A DNA stretch of 64,000 nt, taken from positions 62,001-126,000 of the forward strand of contig DASYVJ010000109.1 of NCBI GenBank assembly GCA_035937155.1, in the 5' to 3' direction. The translations under genes were made by a program, and so were the position numbers. The DNA comes from Palsa-870 sp035937155 (GTDB taxonomy: Bacteria; Chloroflexota; Dormibacteria; Dormibacterales; Dormibacteraceae). Within the stretch, counting starts at the first letter, position 1. The number at the start of each line of letters is the position of its first letter. The notes beneath the pieces were generated by a model. That model worked only from the letters and a program-made list of their open reading frames with translations, was not told the origin of the DNA and did no database searches. Below, one piece after another: positions 41,806 to 49,750 of this stretch.

Positions 41806-42408
41806 TTAGGTTTCCGCCCGCCTCAGCAGGTCCTTCACCAGGTCGAGCTCGCCGAGGTGGCGATGCAGGTGCGTGATGGAGACCGAGGTCAGAAAGACCC
41901 AGGCGGGCAGACCGCCCTTGCGGCCCACCGCGTCGTCGTGCTCGGGCCCGCTGTCCATCTCGGCTCGGAATCCGGGCGTCTGGTACTCGGGGTGAGGCGC
42001 GTCGTGAGCCGCCACGTCAGGAATGCTATCGAGCATCGCCTCATCGACTGTGCGCAGCCAGGCAACCGCGTCCTCGTGCACCGCATCGGCATACCTCAAC
42101 AGGTCAGGCAGCTCGAATCGCGCGGCTGCCATGGCAGCCTCCTGGAGCTCGAAGCCCGTACCGATACCCGGGACCGCGAGCGGGCTGCCGGCCCATTGCT
42201 CGCGCTTGATGACCTCCGGAAAGTCGCGGATGGCGGTGTTGACCGCCCAGTCCTGGCTTCGAGCCATGTGCCACAGGAGGAAGGCGATTGGGTTGACGCC
42301 TCGAACCGGTTGTGCGACGAGCTCCTCGGCGGTGAGGTCGAGGGCGGAGTGATGAAGCCGCACGTTCACCGTTTGCAACTGCTGCACCAGCATGCCGATG
42401 GCGTCCAC
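41806..42408 (-). CDS. DinB-like putative metal-dependent protein
   Basis: 200 residues of the DinB/DUF664 four-helix family: the first helix MLVQQLQTVNVRLHHSALDLTAEEL, then FLLWHMARSQDWAVN (His ligand) and a late SVSITHLHRHLGELDLV (second His cluster). Such proteins include mycothiol- or bacillithiol-dependent transferases and thiol-handling enzymes. The start is GTG 42408. It is inserted on the opposite strand between the permeases and ATPase of the importer, and shares the site F gap with the ATPase gene. Confidence 0.82.
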   Translation of the reverse strand: MDAIGMLVQQLQTVNVRLHHSALDLTAEELVAQPVRGVNPIAFLLWHMARSQDWAVNTAIRDFPEVIKREQWAGSPLAVPGIGTGFELQEAAMAAARFELPDLLRYADAVHEDAVAWLRTVDEAMLDSIPDVAAHDAPHPEYQTPGFRAEMDSGPEHDDAVGRKGGLPAWVFLTSVSITHLHRHLGELDLVKDLLRRAET

Positions 42409-42433
42409 GGCCGTCAGCTTAGCGGCCGTTGCT

Positions 42434-42447
42434 AACTAACGCTCGTT
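42434..42447. promoter_or_regulatory. Operator-like palindrome, site F
   Basis: AACTAACGCTCGTT within CTAACTAACGCTCGTTCGAAC, matching the site C orientation at 13 of 14 positions. It lies between the divergent DinB-like gene (start 42408) and the ATPase gene (start 42480) and overlaps the predicted -35 region of the latter. Confidence 0.78.
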
Positions 42448-42469
42448 CGAACGGTGTCGGTTTGGCGGC

Positions 42470-42475
42470 TAGAAT
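42470..42475 (+). promoter_or_regulatory. Predicted -10 element for leaderless ATPase transcript
   Basis: TAGAAT, only four bases before ATG 42480 (TAGAAT-CCAC-ATG). Transcription would begin at or just inside the start codon. Same box and geometry as 24615-24620 downstream of site C. Confidence 0.55.
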
Positions 42476-42479
42476 CCAC

Positions 42480-43334
42480 ATGGGGCACATGGGGATAGAA
42501 GGCGAGCTACCCGGCAACCACTCTGACCACGAGCTGCCTGACCCGCACGGGTCGACCATCCTGCGACTCGAAGGCGTCAACAAGTGGTACCACCGCGGCA
42601 CCCTCCGCAATCAACATGTCCTCAAGGACATCAACCTCGAGGTCACCCGCGGCGAGGTGGTCGTGGTCATCGGCCCGTCGGGCTCTGGCAAAAGTACCCT
42701 CCTGCGATGCATCAACTTCGTATCTCCGCCCGAAACCGGAACCGTGATCTTTCTCGGCCGCAAATGGACCAAGGACAACGCCCCCCGGATTCACCCCGTC
42801 GAGCGCATGAGGTACGAGCGAGACCTCAACCTCCTGCGAACACGCATCGGCATGGTCTTCCAGCACTTCAACCTGTTCCCCCACATGACGGCCCTGCAGA
42901 ATGTGACGCTCGGCCTGACCCGAGTCCTGAAGGTGCCCGGCAAGCAGGCGCGTGAACGCGCCATGGCCGAGCTGGAGCGCGTGGGGTTGGGCGGTAAGGC
43001 GAAGAGCTATCCCAGCCAGCTGTCCGGCGGCCAGAAGCAGAGGGTCGCGATTGCCCGCGCGCTCGCCATGAAGCCCCAGCTGATGCTGTTCGACGAGGTT
43101 ACCTCGGCCCTCGACCCCGAGCTGATCGGCGGGATCCTCGAGGAGATCAAGAAGCTCGCCCTTGCCGGCATGACCATGATCGTGGTCACGCACGAGATGG
43201 GCTTCGCCCGCGAGGTCGGTGAGCGTCTGATGTTCATGGACGAAGGGGTGATCGTCGAAGAAGGCCCGGCGCGCGAGATGATCAAGAACCCGCAAAACGA
43301 GCGGACCCAGGCGTTTCTACGCGCCATCTTGTGA
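42480..43334 (+). CDS. Polar-amino-acid-type ABC transporter ATP-binding protein
   Basis: 284 residues, GlnQ-like: Walker A GPSGSGKST, signature LSGGQKQRVAIARALA, Walker B LMLFDEVTSALDPE (Val where Pro is usual), switch VVTHEMGFAREVGER. A 25-residue N-terminal extension with several charged residues precedes the domain. It serves the permeases at 40437 and 41117. ATG 42480 is chosen because of the adjacent -10 box; ATG 42489 is also possible. It overlaps the SDR gene by 4 bp. Confidence 0.91.
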   Translation: MGHMGIEGELPGNHSDHELPDPHGSTILRLEGVNKWYHRGTLRNQHVLKDINLEVTRGEVVVVIGPSGSGKSTLLRCINFVSPPETGTVIFLGRKWTKDNAPRIHPVERMRYERDLNLLRTRIGMVFQHFNLFPHMTALQNVTLGLTRVLKVPGKQARERAMAELERVGLGGKAKSYPSQLSGGQKQRVAIARALAMKPQLMLFDEVTSALDPELIGGILEEIKKLALAGMTMIVVTHEMGFAREVGERLMFMDEGVIVEEGPAREMIKNPQNERTQAFLRAIL

Positions 43335-44104
43335 CGCTGCTCCAGGAGAAGGTCGCCGTCATCACGGGCGGCGCCTCGGGCCTCGGCCTGGCGGTGGCGC
43401 GCCAGATGGGTGCTGCCGGGGCTCGATTGGTGCTGGTCGACTGGGACCAGGCGACCCTGGAGGCGGCGACCGCGGAGATCGCGCAGTCTGGTGCGGAGGT
43501 GAGGAGTCTGCGCGGCGACGTGTCCGAGGAGGCCACCGCCACCGCCACGATGGATCTTGTGAGGTCCGTGTTCGGCCGCCTCGACATCTTGTTCAACAAC
43601 GCGGGCATAGATCCGCTGCGGGCGCGCTCTGTCATCGAGACCGAGGTTGCCGATTGGGACCGGGTCCTCGACGTGAACGTCAAGTCCGCCTACCTCATGT
43701 CGCGGGCCGCGATCCCGTTGATGCGGGAAGGGGGCGGCGGGTCGATCGTCAACACCGCATCGGTCGCCGGTCTGAAGCCGGGCGCTGACGAGACGGCCTA
43801 CAGCGTGTCCAAGGCGGCCATGGTCTCGCTCACCCAGGCATTGGCTCTCGATTTCGCGGCAGAGGGAATCCGCGCCAACTGCGTCTGTCCCGGCTTCATG
43901 GAGATGGTTATGGCGGATCGCCGCCGGGACCTGACCGAAGAGCAGCAGGCCGCCCGCGCGGCAGGGGCAGCGGCCCGGGTGCCGCTCGGCCGCCAGGGGA
44001 CATACGAGGAGGTGGCCAAGGCGGTTCTCTTCTTGGCGGGCCCAGACGCCTCGTATATCACGGGCGCGGCTCTGGTGGTGGACGGCGGGATGATGCTCCG
44101 TTAA
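43331..44104 (+). CDS. Short-chain dehydrogenase/reductase (SDR)
   Basis: 257 residues, classical SDR: TGGASGLGLAVARQMG, NNAGIDPL, catalytic Ser in TASVAGL, YSVSK with Tyr and Lys, and VVDGGMMLR at the C-terminus. GTG 43331 overlaps the ATPase gene stop. It is more distant from the SDRs at 12199 and 24627 than these are from each other. It probably oxidises a hydroxyl group of the imported compound or a hydroxyacyl-CoA. Confidence 0.9.
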   Translation: MTLLQEKVAVITGGASGLGLAVARQMGAAGARLVLVDWDQATLEAATAEIAQSGAEVRSLRGDVSEEATATATMDLVRSVFGRLDILFNNAGIDPLRARSVIETEVADWDRVLDVNVKSAYLMSRAAIPLMREGGGGSIVNTASVAGLKPGADETAYSVSKAAMVSLTQALALDFAAEGIRANCVCPGFMEMVMADRRRDLTEEQQAARAAGAAARVPLGRQGTYEEVAKAVLFLAGPDASYITGAALVVDGGMMLR

Positions 44105-44112
44105 TCCAGAGG

Positions 44113-44163
44113 CGCGTCCCCCCACCCGGCGCCTTTGCGCCGACCTCCCCCTGCGGGGGAGGT
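44113..44163. repeat. GC-rich hairpin repeat between convergent genes (terminator-like), copy 1
   Basis: Contains a small hairpin GGCGC-CTTT-GCGCC (44128-44141) and a 9-bp stem ACCTCCCCC-TGC-GGGGGAGGT (44143-44163), preceded by CCCCCCACCCGGC. It separates the SDR (plus) and aminotransferase (minus) stops and may terminate both. Its reverse complement resembles 63246-63318 in the order and sequence of its parts, suggesting a dispersed intergenic repeat. Confidence 0.65.
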
Positions 44164-44167
44164 ACCT

Positions 44168-45352
44168 CTACGACAGCTCTTCGATTCTCTCGATCATCCG
44201 GCCGATGCCTACCGATAGGTCTTCGGGGGAACTTGCCAGGCTGATCCGCACCGCCTGGCTGGCCGACTCACCGAAGGCGGTCCCCGGCGCAACCGCCACC
44301 TGCTTGCTGGATACCAGATCGAAGGCGAAAGCGCGCGAATCCATGCCGGACCGGCTGACGTCGGCCATGATGTAAAAGGCTCCCTGCGGGCGGCTGATCA
44401 GCATGCCGGCCTCTTCGAGCAGACCCACGCAGAGATCCCGGCGCTCTCGGTACGCCTTGACCATGTCGTTCAGAGGCTCGCGCGGCCCGTCGAGCGCCGC
44501 TTCCGCGGCTTTCTGGCAGACCGTGGGCAGGCACGACGAGTTCGACTCCAGGACCTTGGTGATGCTGTCCGAGATCTTGTCGTTCGCCACGACATAACCG
44601 ACTCGCCAGCCGGTCATCGCGTACGTCTTGGAGAAGGTGAAGGCCGAAATTACTCGCCCGTCCGTGCAGAAAGACGCGGGGCTGAGATGCTCTCCGTCCA
44701 GGATCACCTGGTCGTAGCACTCGTCAGAGAGGAGGTAGAGGTTGTGCCGGACGGCTAAGTCGACCAGGCGCTCGAGGAGGTCCCGTGGAAATACAGCGCC
44801 CGTCGGGTTGCACGGGCTGTTGATGATGATCAACTTAGTGCGCGGCGTGATCTGCCTTTCAATCTCTTCCGGGTCTGGCAGGAACTGGCGCTCGGGCGGG
44901 CAAGTGTATGGCACCAGGACCCCGTGCGCCCAGGCCAGCATGAGCCTGTAGTTGGGCCAGGCTGGGTCAGGAATGAGCACCTCGTCGCCTGGGTCGACCA
45001 GCGCCGCTATCGCTCCAGCGATGCCGCCAACTCCGCCCACCGAGCAGTTGATGTTGTTCACGCCGGCCTTGATGCGGTTGACCTGGTCCAGCTTCGCCAC
45101 AAGCCGCTCGCGCAGGCTGAGCAGTCCGGCGGTGGCGGTGTATTTGACCTGGCCCTTTCGCGCGAACTCGACCGCCGCCTCCACAATGTGGGCTGGTGTG
45201 GGAAAGTTCGGCTCGCCGACCTCCAGCCGGATGCAGCCAGGAGTGACGAGAGCAATGTTGACGACCTCGCGGATGCCGGAATGAGCGGCCTCGGCTGGAC
45301 CGGACGCTATCGCCTGGAGGGGGAGGGTGGTCGTGGCTGGTCTCCTAAGCAA
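44168..45352 (-). CDS. Class I/II PLP-dependent aminotransferase
   Basis: About 394 residues, aspartate-aminotransferase fold type I. Visible: IRLEVGEPNFPTP, YTATAGLLSLRERL, NSPCNPTGAVF (substrate-binding Asn), YLLSDECYDQVI and the PLP-Lys motif SKTYAMTGWRVGY; LASSPEDL..G closes it. It would deaminate an amino acid to a 2-oxoacid. The start is unclear: no in-frame ATG or GTG exists and TTG 45352 is used. An ATG at 45380 with a good AGGAG opens only 11 codons in another frame before a stop at 45345, suggesting a leader peptide or a frameshift near 45350. Confidence 0.87.
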   Translation of the reverse strand: MLRRPATTTLPLQAIASGPAEAAHSGIREVVNIALVTPGCIRLEVGEPNFPTPAHIVEAAVEFARKGQVKYTATAGLLSLRERLVAKLDQVNRIKAGVNNINCSVGGVGGIAGAIAALVDPGDEVLIPDPAWPNYRLMLAWAHGVLVPYTCPPERQFLPDPEEIERQITPRTKLIIINSPCNPTGAVFPRDLLERLVDLAVRHNLYLLSDECYDQVILDGEHLSPASFCTDGRVISAFTFSKTYAMTGWRVGYVVANDKISDSITKVLESNSSCLPTVCQKAAEAALDGPREPLNDMVKAYRERRDLCVGLLEEAGMLISRPQGAFYIMADVSRSGMDSRAFAFDLVSSKQVAVAPGTAFGESASQAVRISLASSPEDLSVGIGRMIERIEELS

Positions 45353-45380
45353 CAGACGGGGACTTCTGACCGCGCAGCAT
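45345..45380 (-). CDS. Possible 11-residue leader peptide or frameshifted start of the aminotransferase
   Basis: ATG 45380 has AGGAG 8 bases upstream and encodes MLRGQKSPSVA before a TAG that overlaps the TTG proposed for the aminotransferase. It is either a short leader whose translation promotes reinitiation, or the true N-terminus interrupted by a one-base indel. Confidence 0.35.
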   Translation of the reverse strand: MLRGQKSPSVA

Positions 45381-45403
45381 ACGATAGACTCCTGTGAAAC
45401 TAA

Positions 45404-45417
45404 AGTGAACGTTCGTT
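45404..45417. promoter_or_regulatory. Operator-like palindrome, site G, with GTTC tandem repeats
   Basis: AGTGAACGTTCGTT, followed without break by further CGTT units (GTTCGTTCGTTCGTTT, 45411-45426), so the palindrome can be read in more than one register. It lies between the divergent aminotransferase and AtuA-like genes. Confidence 0.75.
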
Positions 45418-45439
45418 CGTTCGTTTGGAGCCTCAGTTT

Positions 45440-45745
45440 ATGCAAGTGAAGGACATCGCGTTTGCCCGCTCCGGTGACAAGGGAGACGTCGTGAATGTCG
45501 GCGTGCTGGCCCATGACGACGCCGCGTACGCGAAGCTGGTGAAAGCGCTCACTCCTGAACGCATCAAGGCGCACTTCGGCGATTGGGTGCGCGGTGACGT
45601 CGACGTCTTTCCGATGCCGAACATCAACGCATTCAACTTGCTGCTGCACAACGCGCTTGGCGGCGGCGCCACCAAAACCCTGCGCTATGACGTCACGGGC
45701 AAAGCGTTCAGCACCGCGCTGCTGCGCATGGAACTAGCGGAATGA
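45440..45745 (+). CDS. AtuA-associated ferredoxin-fold-like small protein
   Basis: 101 residues. MQVKDIAFARSGDKGDVVNVGVLAHDDAAYAKLVKALTPERI resembles the small domain found beside, or fused to the C-terminus of, AtuA proteins (DUF1446 associated), with the SGDKGD.vNvg.. signature. Here it is separate from AtuA (47295), with the carboxyltransferase between. ATG 45440 follows GGAG. Function is unknown; the gene order supports a complex with the two following products. Confidence 0.78.
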   Translation: MQVKDIAFARSGDKGDVVNVGVLAHDDAAYAKLVKALTPERIKAHFGDWVRGDVDVFPMPNINAFNLLLHNALGGGATKTLRYDVTGKAFSTALLRMELAE

Positions 45746-47298
45746 ACGCGGAAGCCGATCCCAAACCACCCGTCAGCCCCGACGACGATCTTCGCCGGCG
45801 GCTGGACGTTGCGCGCGCGGGCGGCGACCCCCGATATCACGCCAAGCTTCGCGAGCAGGGCAAGCTCTTCGTCCGAGACCGGCTCGAGCGGATCATGGAC
45901 CCTGGCTGGTCTTTCGAAGACGGATTGCTGGCCCGCCATGTGGATGGCAATCTGCCTGCTGACGGTGTGGTCACCGTCGTCGGACACATCGGCGGCCGGC
46001 CGGTCTGTGTGATCGCGAACGACATGACGGTCAAAGCAGGCACGTGGGGCCTTCGCACCTTTCAGAAGATGACCGCCATGCAGGAGCTCGCCGGCCGAAC
46101 CAAGAGCGCGCTCCTCTACCTGGTCGATTCGGCCGGGGCTCGCATCGACGAGCAGCGCGCGAGCTACGCCGGCCGCAAGGCTTGGGGGAACATCTTCTAC
46201 AACCAGGTCCAGCTGTCCGGCGTCGTGCCGCAGGTCTGCGTGCTGCTCGGCCCGTCGCCGGCGGGGACGGCATACCAGCCGGCCCTGTGCGACGTCTGCA
46301 TCATGGTCGAGGGCAACGCGACCGCCTACATCGGTTCACCTCGCATGTCCGAGATGGCGACAGGCGAGAAGGTGACGATGGAGGAGATGGGCGGCGCAGA
46401 GATGCACGCGCGGGTCAGCGGGCTCGGCGACTTCCTGTGCGCCAATGAAGAAGAGGCGCTTGCGGTGGCTAAACAATACCTCTCGTATTTCCCCGGACAC
46501 TGGACCGAGAAGCCTCCGCTCGAGCCGGCCCGGCCGCCCGCGCCGGGCAAGAGCATCGCCGACATCGTCCCAATGAACCAGCGGGTCGCCTTCAACATGG
46601 TCGATCTCATCAAGGCCCTGGTCGACGCAGACAGCTGGCTGGAGGTCAAGAAGCTGTGGGCGCGGGAGCTCGTGACGGGCTACGCACGATTGGGCGGACG
46701 GTCGGTCGGGATCGTGGCCAACCAGTCGCGTCAGAAGGGCGGGGTGCTGTTTCCGGACTCGTCCGACAAAGCCGCCCGTTTCATCTGGACCTGCAATGCG
46801 TTCAACATCCCGCTGCTCTTCCTGCAGGACATCCCGGGCTTCATGGTCGGCAGTCAGGTCGAGCGAGCCGGAATCATCCGGCATGGGGCGAAGATGCTCT
46901 TCGCCGTCGCTGAGGCGCGGGTTCCCCGCATCGCCGTGCTCGTACGCAAGGCCTACGGCGGCGGGTATCTCGCGATGAGCGGCTCGCCGATGGGCCCTGA
47001 CGCCGTTCTTGCGCTGCCCACCGCCAAGCCGGCGCTGATGGGGCCGGAAAGCGCCATCAACGCTATCTATCTCAACAAGATCAACGAGCTGCCCGAGGAG
47101 GAACGCGCCGCCTTCATCGCGGAGAAACGGCGTGAGTATGAGGAGGACATCGACGTCTACGAGGTCGCCTCGGACTTTTCCATCGAAGCCGTGATTCCAA
47201 GCGACGAACTCCGTGACGAGCTGATCCGCCGGTACGAGATCTATTGCCGCAAGGACGTGCCACCGCACAACCGCAGGAACGGCGTGATGCCGGTATGA
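45742..47298 (+). CDS. Acyl-CoA carboxylase carboxyltransferase (beta) subunit
   Basis: 518 residues, both crotonase-like halves present. Features are the N-terminal YHAKLREQGKLFVRDRLERIMDPG, SGVVPQVCVLLGPSPAGTAYQPALCD, the C-terminal FLQDIPGFMVGSQVERAGIIRHGAKMLFAVAEA, and RKAYGGGYLAMSGSPMGPD. It transfers carboxyl from biotin to an acyl-CoA (propionyl-, methylcrotonyl- or geranyl-CoA class). No biotin carboxylase gene is in the window; the 70-residue biotinyl protein at 8536 may be the carrier. ATGA overlaps couple it to both neighbours, as in the acyclic terpene (atu) clusters. Confidence 0.92.
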   Translation: MNAEADPKPPVSPDDDLRRRLDVARAGGDPRYHAKLREQGKLFVRDRLERIMDPGWSFEDGLLARHVDGNLPADGVVTVVGHIGGRPVCVIANDMTVKAGTWGLRTFQKMTAMQELAGRTKSALLYLVDSAGARIDEQRASYAGRKAWGNIFYNQVQLSGVVPQVCVLLGPSPAGTAYQPALCDVCIMVEGNATAYIGSPRMSEMATGEKVTMEEMGGAEMHARVSGLGDFLCANEEEALAVAKQYLSYFPGHWTEKPPLEPARPPAPGKSIADIVPMNQRVAFNMVDLIKALVDADSWLEVKKLWARELVTGYARLGGRSVGIVANQSRQKGGVLFPDSSDKAARFIWTCNAFNIPLLFLQDIPGFMVGSQVERAGIIRHGAKMLFAVAEARVPRIAVLVRKAYGGGYLAMSGSPMGPDAVLALPTAKPALMGPESAINAIYLNKINELPEEERAAFIAEKRREYEEDIDVYEVASDFSIEAVIPSDELRDELIRRYEIYCRKDVPPHNRRNGVMPV

Positions 47299-48668
47299 AG
47301 AAGATCCGCCTAGGCGCGGGGAGCGCTTACTGGGGGGACCTACTCGAGCCTGCCGTCGAGCTCGCCGACAAGGGCGAGCTGGACTACCTCTGCTTTGACC
47401 ATCTGTCGGAGCTGACCCTCGCCGTGCTTCAGCGTCAGAAGGCGAAGGATCCGAACGAGGGTTACATCAAGGACATCGAGCCGTGGCTCGAGGCGACTCT
47501 TCCGCAGGCCCTGAAGCAGGGTTTCAAGATCGTCACCAACGCGGGCGGCGCCAACCCCGCAGCCGCGGCTCAGAAGGTGATCGAGCTGGCCGCGCGACTG
47601 GGCCTGGGCAAGGTCAAGATCGCGGTCGTCACTGGCGACGACATCTTTCCCGACCTGGACGAGATGCGCTCCCTGGGCATCAAGTTCGCGAACCTGGACA
47701 CGGGCGAGCCGGACATCGATCGCATTCGCAAAGACATCGTCGCGGCCAATGCCTACGTCGGGGCCGAACACATCGCCAAAGGCCTCGCACACGGCGCTGA
47801 CATCGTGGTCTGCGGCCGGGTCTCGGACACGGCCCTGTTTGTCGGCCCGATGATGCACGAGTTCGGCTGGACGTACGCCGCCGAGGACAACGACAAGATG
47901 GGGGCCGCGATCACGATCGGCCACACGGTCGAATGCGCTGCGTTGGCCACCGGGGCGGTCTCCAACCTCTGGCGTCAGGCCAAAGACCCATGGCGTCCGG
48001 GCTATCCGATCGCAGAGGTGAGCGAGGACGCAACCGCGGTCATCTCAAAGGTGGAGGGGTCGGGGGGCATCCTCAACGAGTGGACCGTGAAAGAGCAGCT
48101 GGTTTATGAGATCGGGGACCCGAACAACTACTTCATGCCGGACGGCATCGCGGACTTCACGACCATCAGGGTGGAGGAGATCGCTCCCGAGCGCGTCAAG
48201 CTCTCGAACATGAGCGGCAAAGGGTTGCCCGACAAGCTCAAGGTCTGCATCGGGTATCGCGACGGCTGGGAAGGTGAGGGTTCGCTGCTGTTCAGCTGGC
48301 CCGATGCCTACGAGAAGGCAAAGCGGGGCGAGAAGATCATCCGCGAGCGCTTGAAGCTCCTGGGCGTCGAACCCATCGAGCTCCATTTCGACTACATCGG
48401 CGTCAACGCGCTTCACGGCCCGACAGCTCCGCCGCCCGGTGACATGAACGAGGTCGGCCTGCGTGTCGCAGCGCGCACCAACACCAAAGAGGAGGCCGAC
48501 ACCGTGAAACGCGAGTCGACGCATCTGTGGACGCTGGGTGGCATCGGGACGGGCTATCTGTCGCCCGCGCAGCCGCGACCGTCGGTCTCGCTTTGGCCGA
48601 CATTGGTGCCGCGCGACCAGGTCCAGATGAAGCTGACGATGGTCGAAACCGACGGCGCTCGCGGATGA
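47295..48668 (+). CDS. AtuA family protein (DUF1446)
   Basis: 457 residues. IRLGAGSAYWGDLLEPAVELADKGELDYLCFDHLSELTLA is the typical AtuA start, followed by FKIVTNAGGANP, VVTGDDIFP, VVCGRVSDTALFVGPM and VNALHGPTAPP. AtuA is needed for acyclic terpene (citronellol/geraniol) use in Pseudomonas, but its reaction is not established. The order small AtuA-like domain, carboxyltransferase, AtuA, LLM9 suggests a modified geranyl-CoA-carboxylase-like module. ATG 47295 overlaps the carboxyltransferase stop. Confidence 0.9.
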   Translation: MKKIRLGAGSAYWGDLLEPAVELADKGELDYLCFDHLSELTLAVLQRQKAKDPNEGYIKDIEPWLEATLPQALKQGFKIVTNAGGANPAAAAQKVIELAARLGLGKVKIAVVTGDDIFPDLDEMRSLGIKFANLDTGEPDIDRIRKDIVAANAYVGAEHIAKGLAHGADIVVCGRVSDTALFVGPMMHEFGWTYAAEDNDKMGAAITIGHTVECAALATGAVSNLWRQAKDPWRPGYPIAEVSEDATAVISKVEGSGGILNEWTVKEQLVYEIGDPNNYFMPDGIADFTTIRVEEIAPERVKLSNMSGKGLPDKLKVCIGYRDGWEGEGSLLFSWPDAYEKAKRGEKIIRERLKLLGVEPIELHFDYIGVNALHGPTAPPPGDMNEVGLRVAARTNTKEEADTVKRESTHLWTLGGIGTGYLSPAQPRPSVSLWPTLVPRDQVQMKLTMVETDGARG

Positions 48669-49750
48669 AGCTCGGCCTGGGCGTCTACAGCGCGGAATGG
48701 ATCCCTACGGAAGGCATCACGCATCACCAGGTTTACGCCAACGACCTCGAGCAGGCGAAGCTGGCGGAAGAGGTCGGGCTCGATTCGATCTGGTACACCG
48801 AGCATCACTTCCTCAACTGGAACCCAAATGTGATGGGAATGTGCGCCGCGGTCGCGGCGGTCACCTCTCGCATCCAGCTCGGCCCATCGGTGGTGCTGGG
48901 CCCGCTACACAACCCGATCAAACTGGCCGAGGAGTGCGCCATGCTGGACGTGCTCTCCAACGGGCGGTTCACCATCGGGGTCGGGCTCGGCTACCGCGAC
49001 GTGGAGTACGCGGGCTTCAATGTTCGTCGCGCTGCGCGAGCGCCGATGACCGAGGAGCTCGTCCAGGTCATGAAGCTGGCATGGAAAGGCGAGCCCGTGT
49101 CGTTTCACGGCCGGCACTGGAACTTTGAGAACGTCGACGTCTACCCGAAGCCCCTGCAGGCGGGGGGACCGCCGGTGTGGATCGCGGGTTACGTCGACGC
49201 ATCCGTCGACAGGGCGGCGCGGCTGGGCGACGGTTTCATCATGGATGGGGGCACGGATTCCAAGTCTTTCGGCGCGAGCGGCTACAACCGCGACATCTTC
49301 TGGCGTGTGCAGGACATGGTCGACCGCTACAAGGTCGCTCTTGCCAAGTACGGCAAGCGCTATGAGGACCAGGAGTTCGCGATGACGCTGGGCGGATTCA
49401 TCTCGGAGCGCGGGGCCGACGATGCGTGGGACCAGGTCAAAGAGGCCTACATGCTCACCCGCCGGACCTACGGGTCCTGGTACGGGCTGCCGCCGGCGGA
49501 CTATGCCGACTGGTATCCGAACCGGATGTCTGACCAAGAGCTTGCCGCCCGCCGCAGCGAGATCATGCTGGGTACGCCGGAGGAGCTGGCCGACAGCTTG
49601 CGCCGGCTGCAGTCGATCGCAGGTGATCGGCTCCACGTGATGTTTCGGGTCAAGTATCCGGGCGTGGCGCACGAGCGCGTGTCGAAGGCAATCCGCCTGC
49701 TAGGCCAGGTGCGCGACCAGCTGCAGGTGCCGGCCGCCTCTAAGCGGTAG
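48665..49750 (+). CDS. LLM class flavin-dependent oxidoreductase (LLM9)
   Basis: 361 residues, the longest LLM here. AKLAEEVGLDSIWYTEHHFLNWNPNVMGM, LGPSVVLGPLHNPIKLAEECAMLDVLSNGRFTIGVGLGYRDVEYAGFNV and VMFRVKYPGVAHERV. Subgroup with LLM4 and LLM8. ATG 48665 overlaps the AtuA stop. Its 3' end overlaps the opposite-strand binding-protein gene by 11 bp. Confidence 0.9.
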   Translation: MKLGLGVYSAEWIPTEGITHHQVYANDLEQAKLAEEVGLDSIWYTEHHFLNWNPNVMGMCAAVAAVTSRIQLGPSVVLGPLHNPIKLAEECAMLDVLSNGRFTIGVGLGYRDVEYAGFNVRRAARAPMTEELVQVMKLAWKGEPVSFHGRHWNFENVDVYPKPLQAGGPPVWIAGYVDASVDRAARLGDGFIMDGGTDSKSFGASGYNRDIFWRVQDMVDRYKVALAKYGKRYEDQEFAMTLGGFISERGADDAWDQVKEAYMLTRRTYGSWYGLPPADYADWYPNRMSDQELAARRSEIMLGTPEELADSLRRLQSIAGDRLHVMFRVKYPGVAHERVSKAIRLLGQVRDQLQVPAASKR

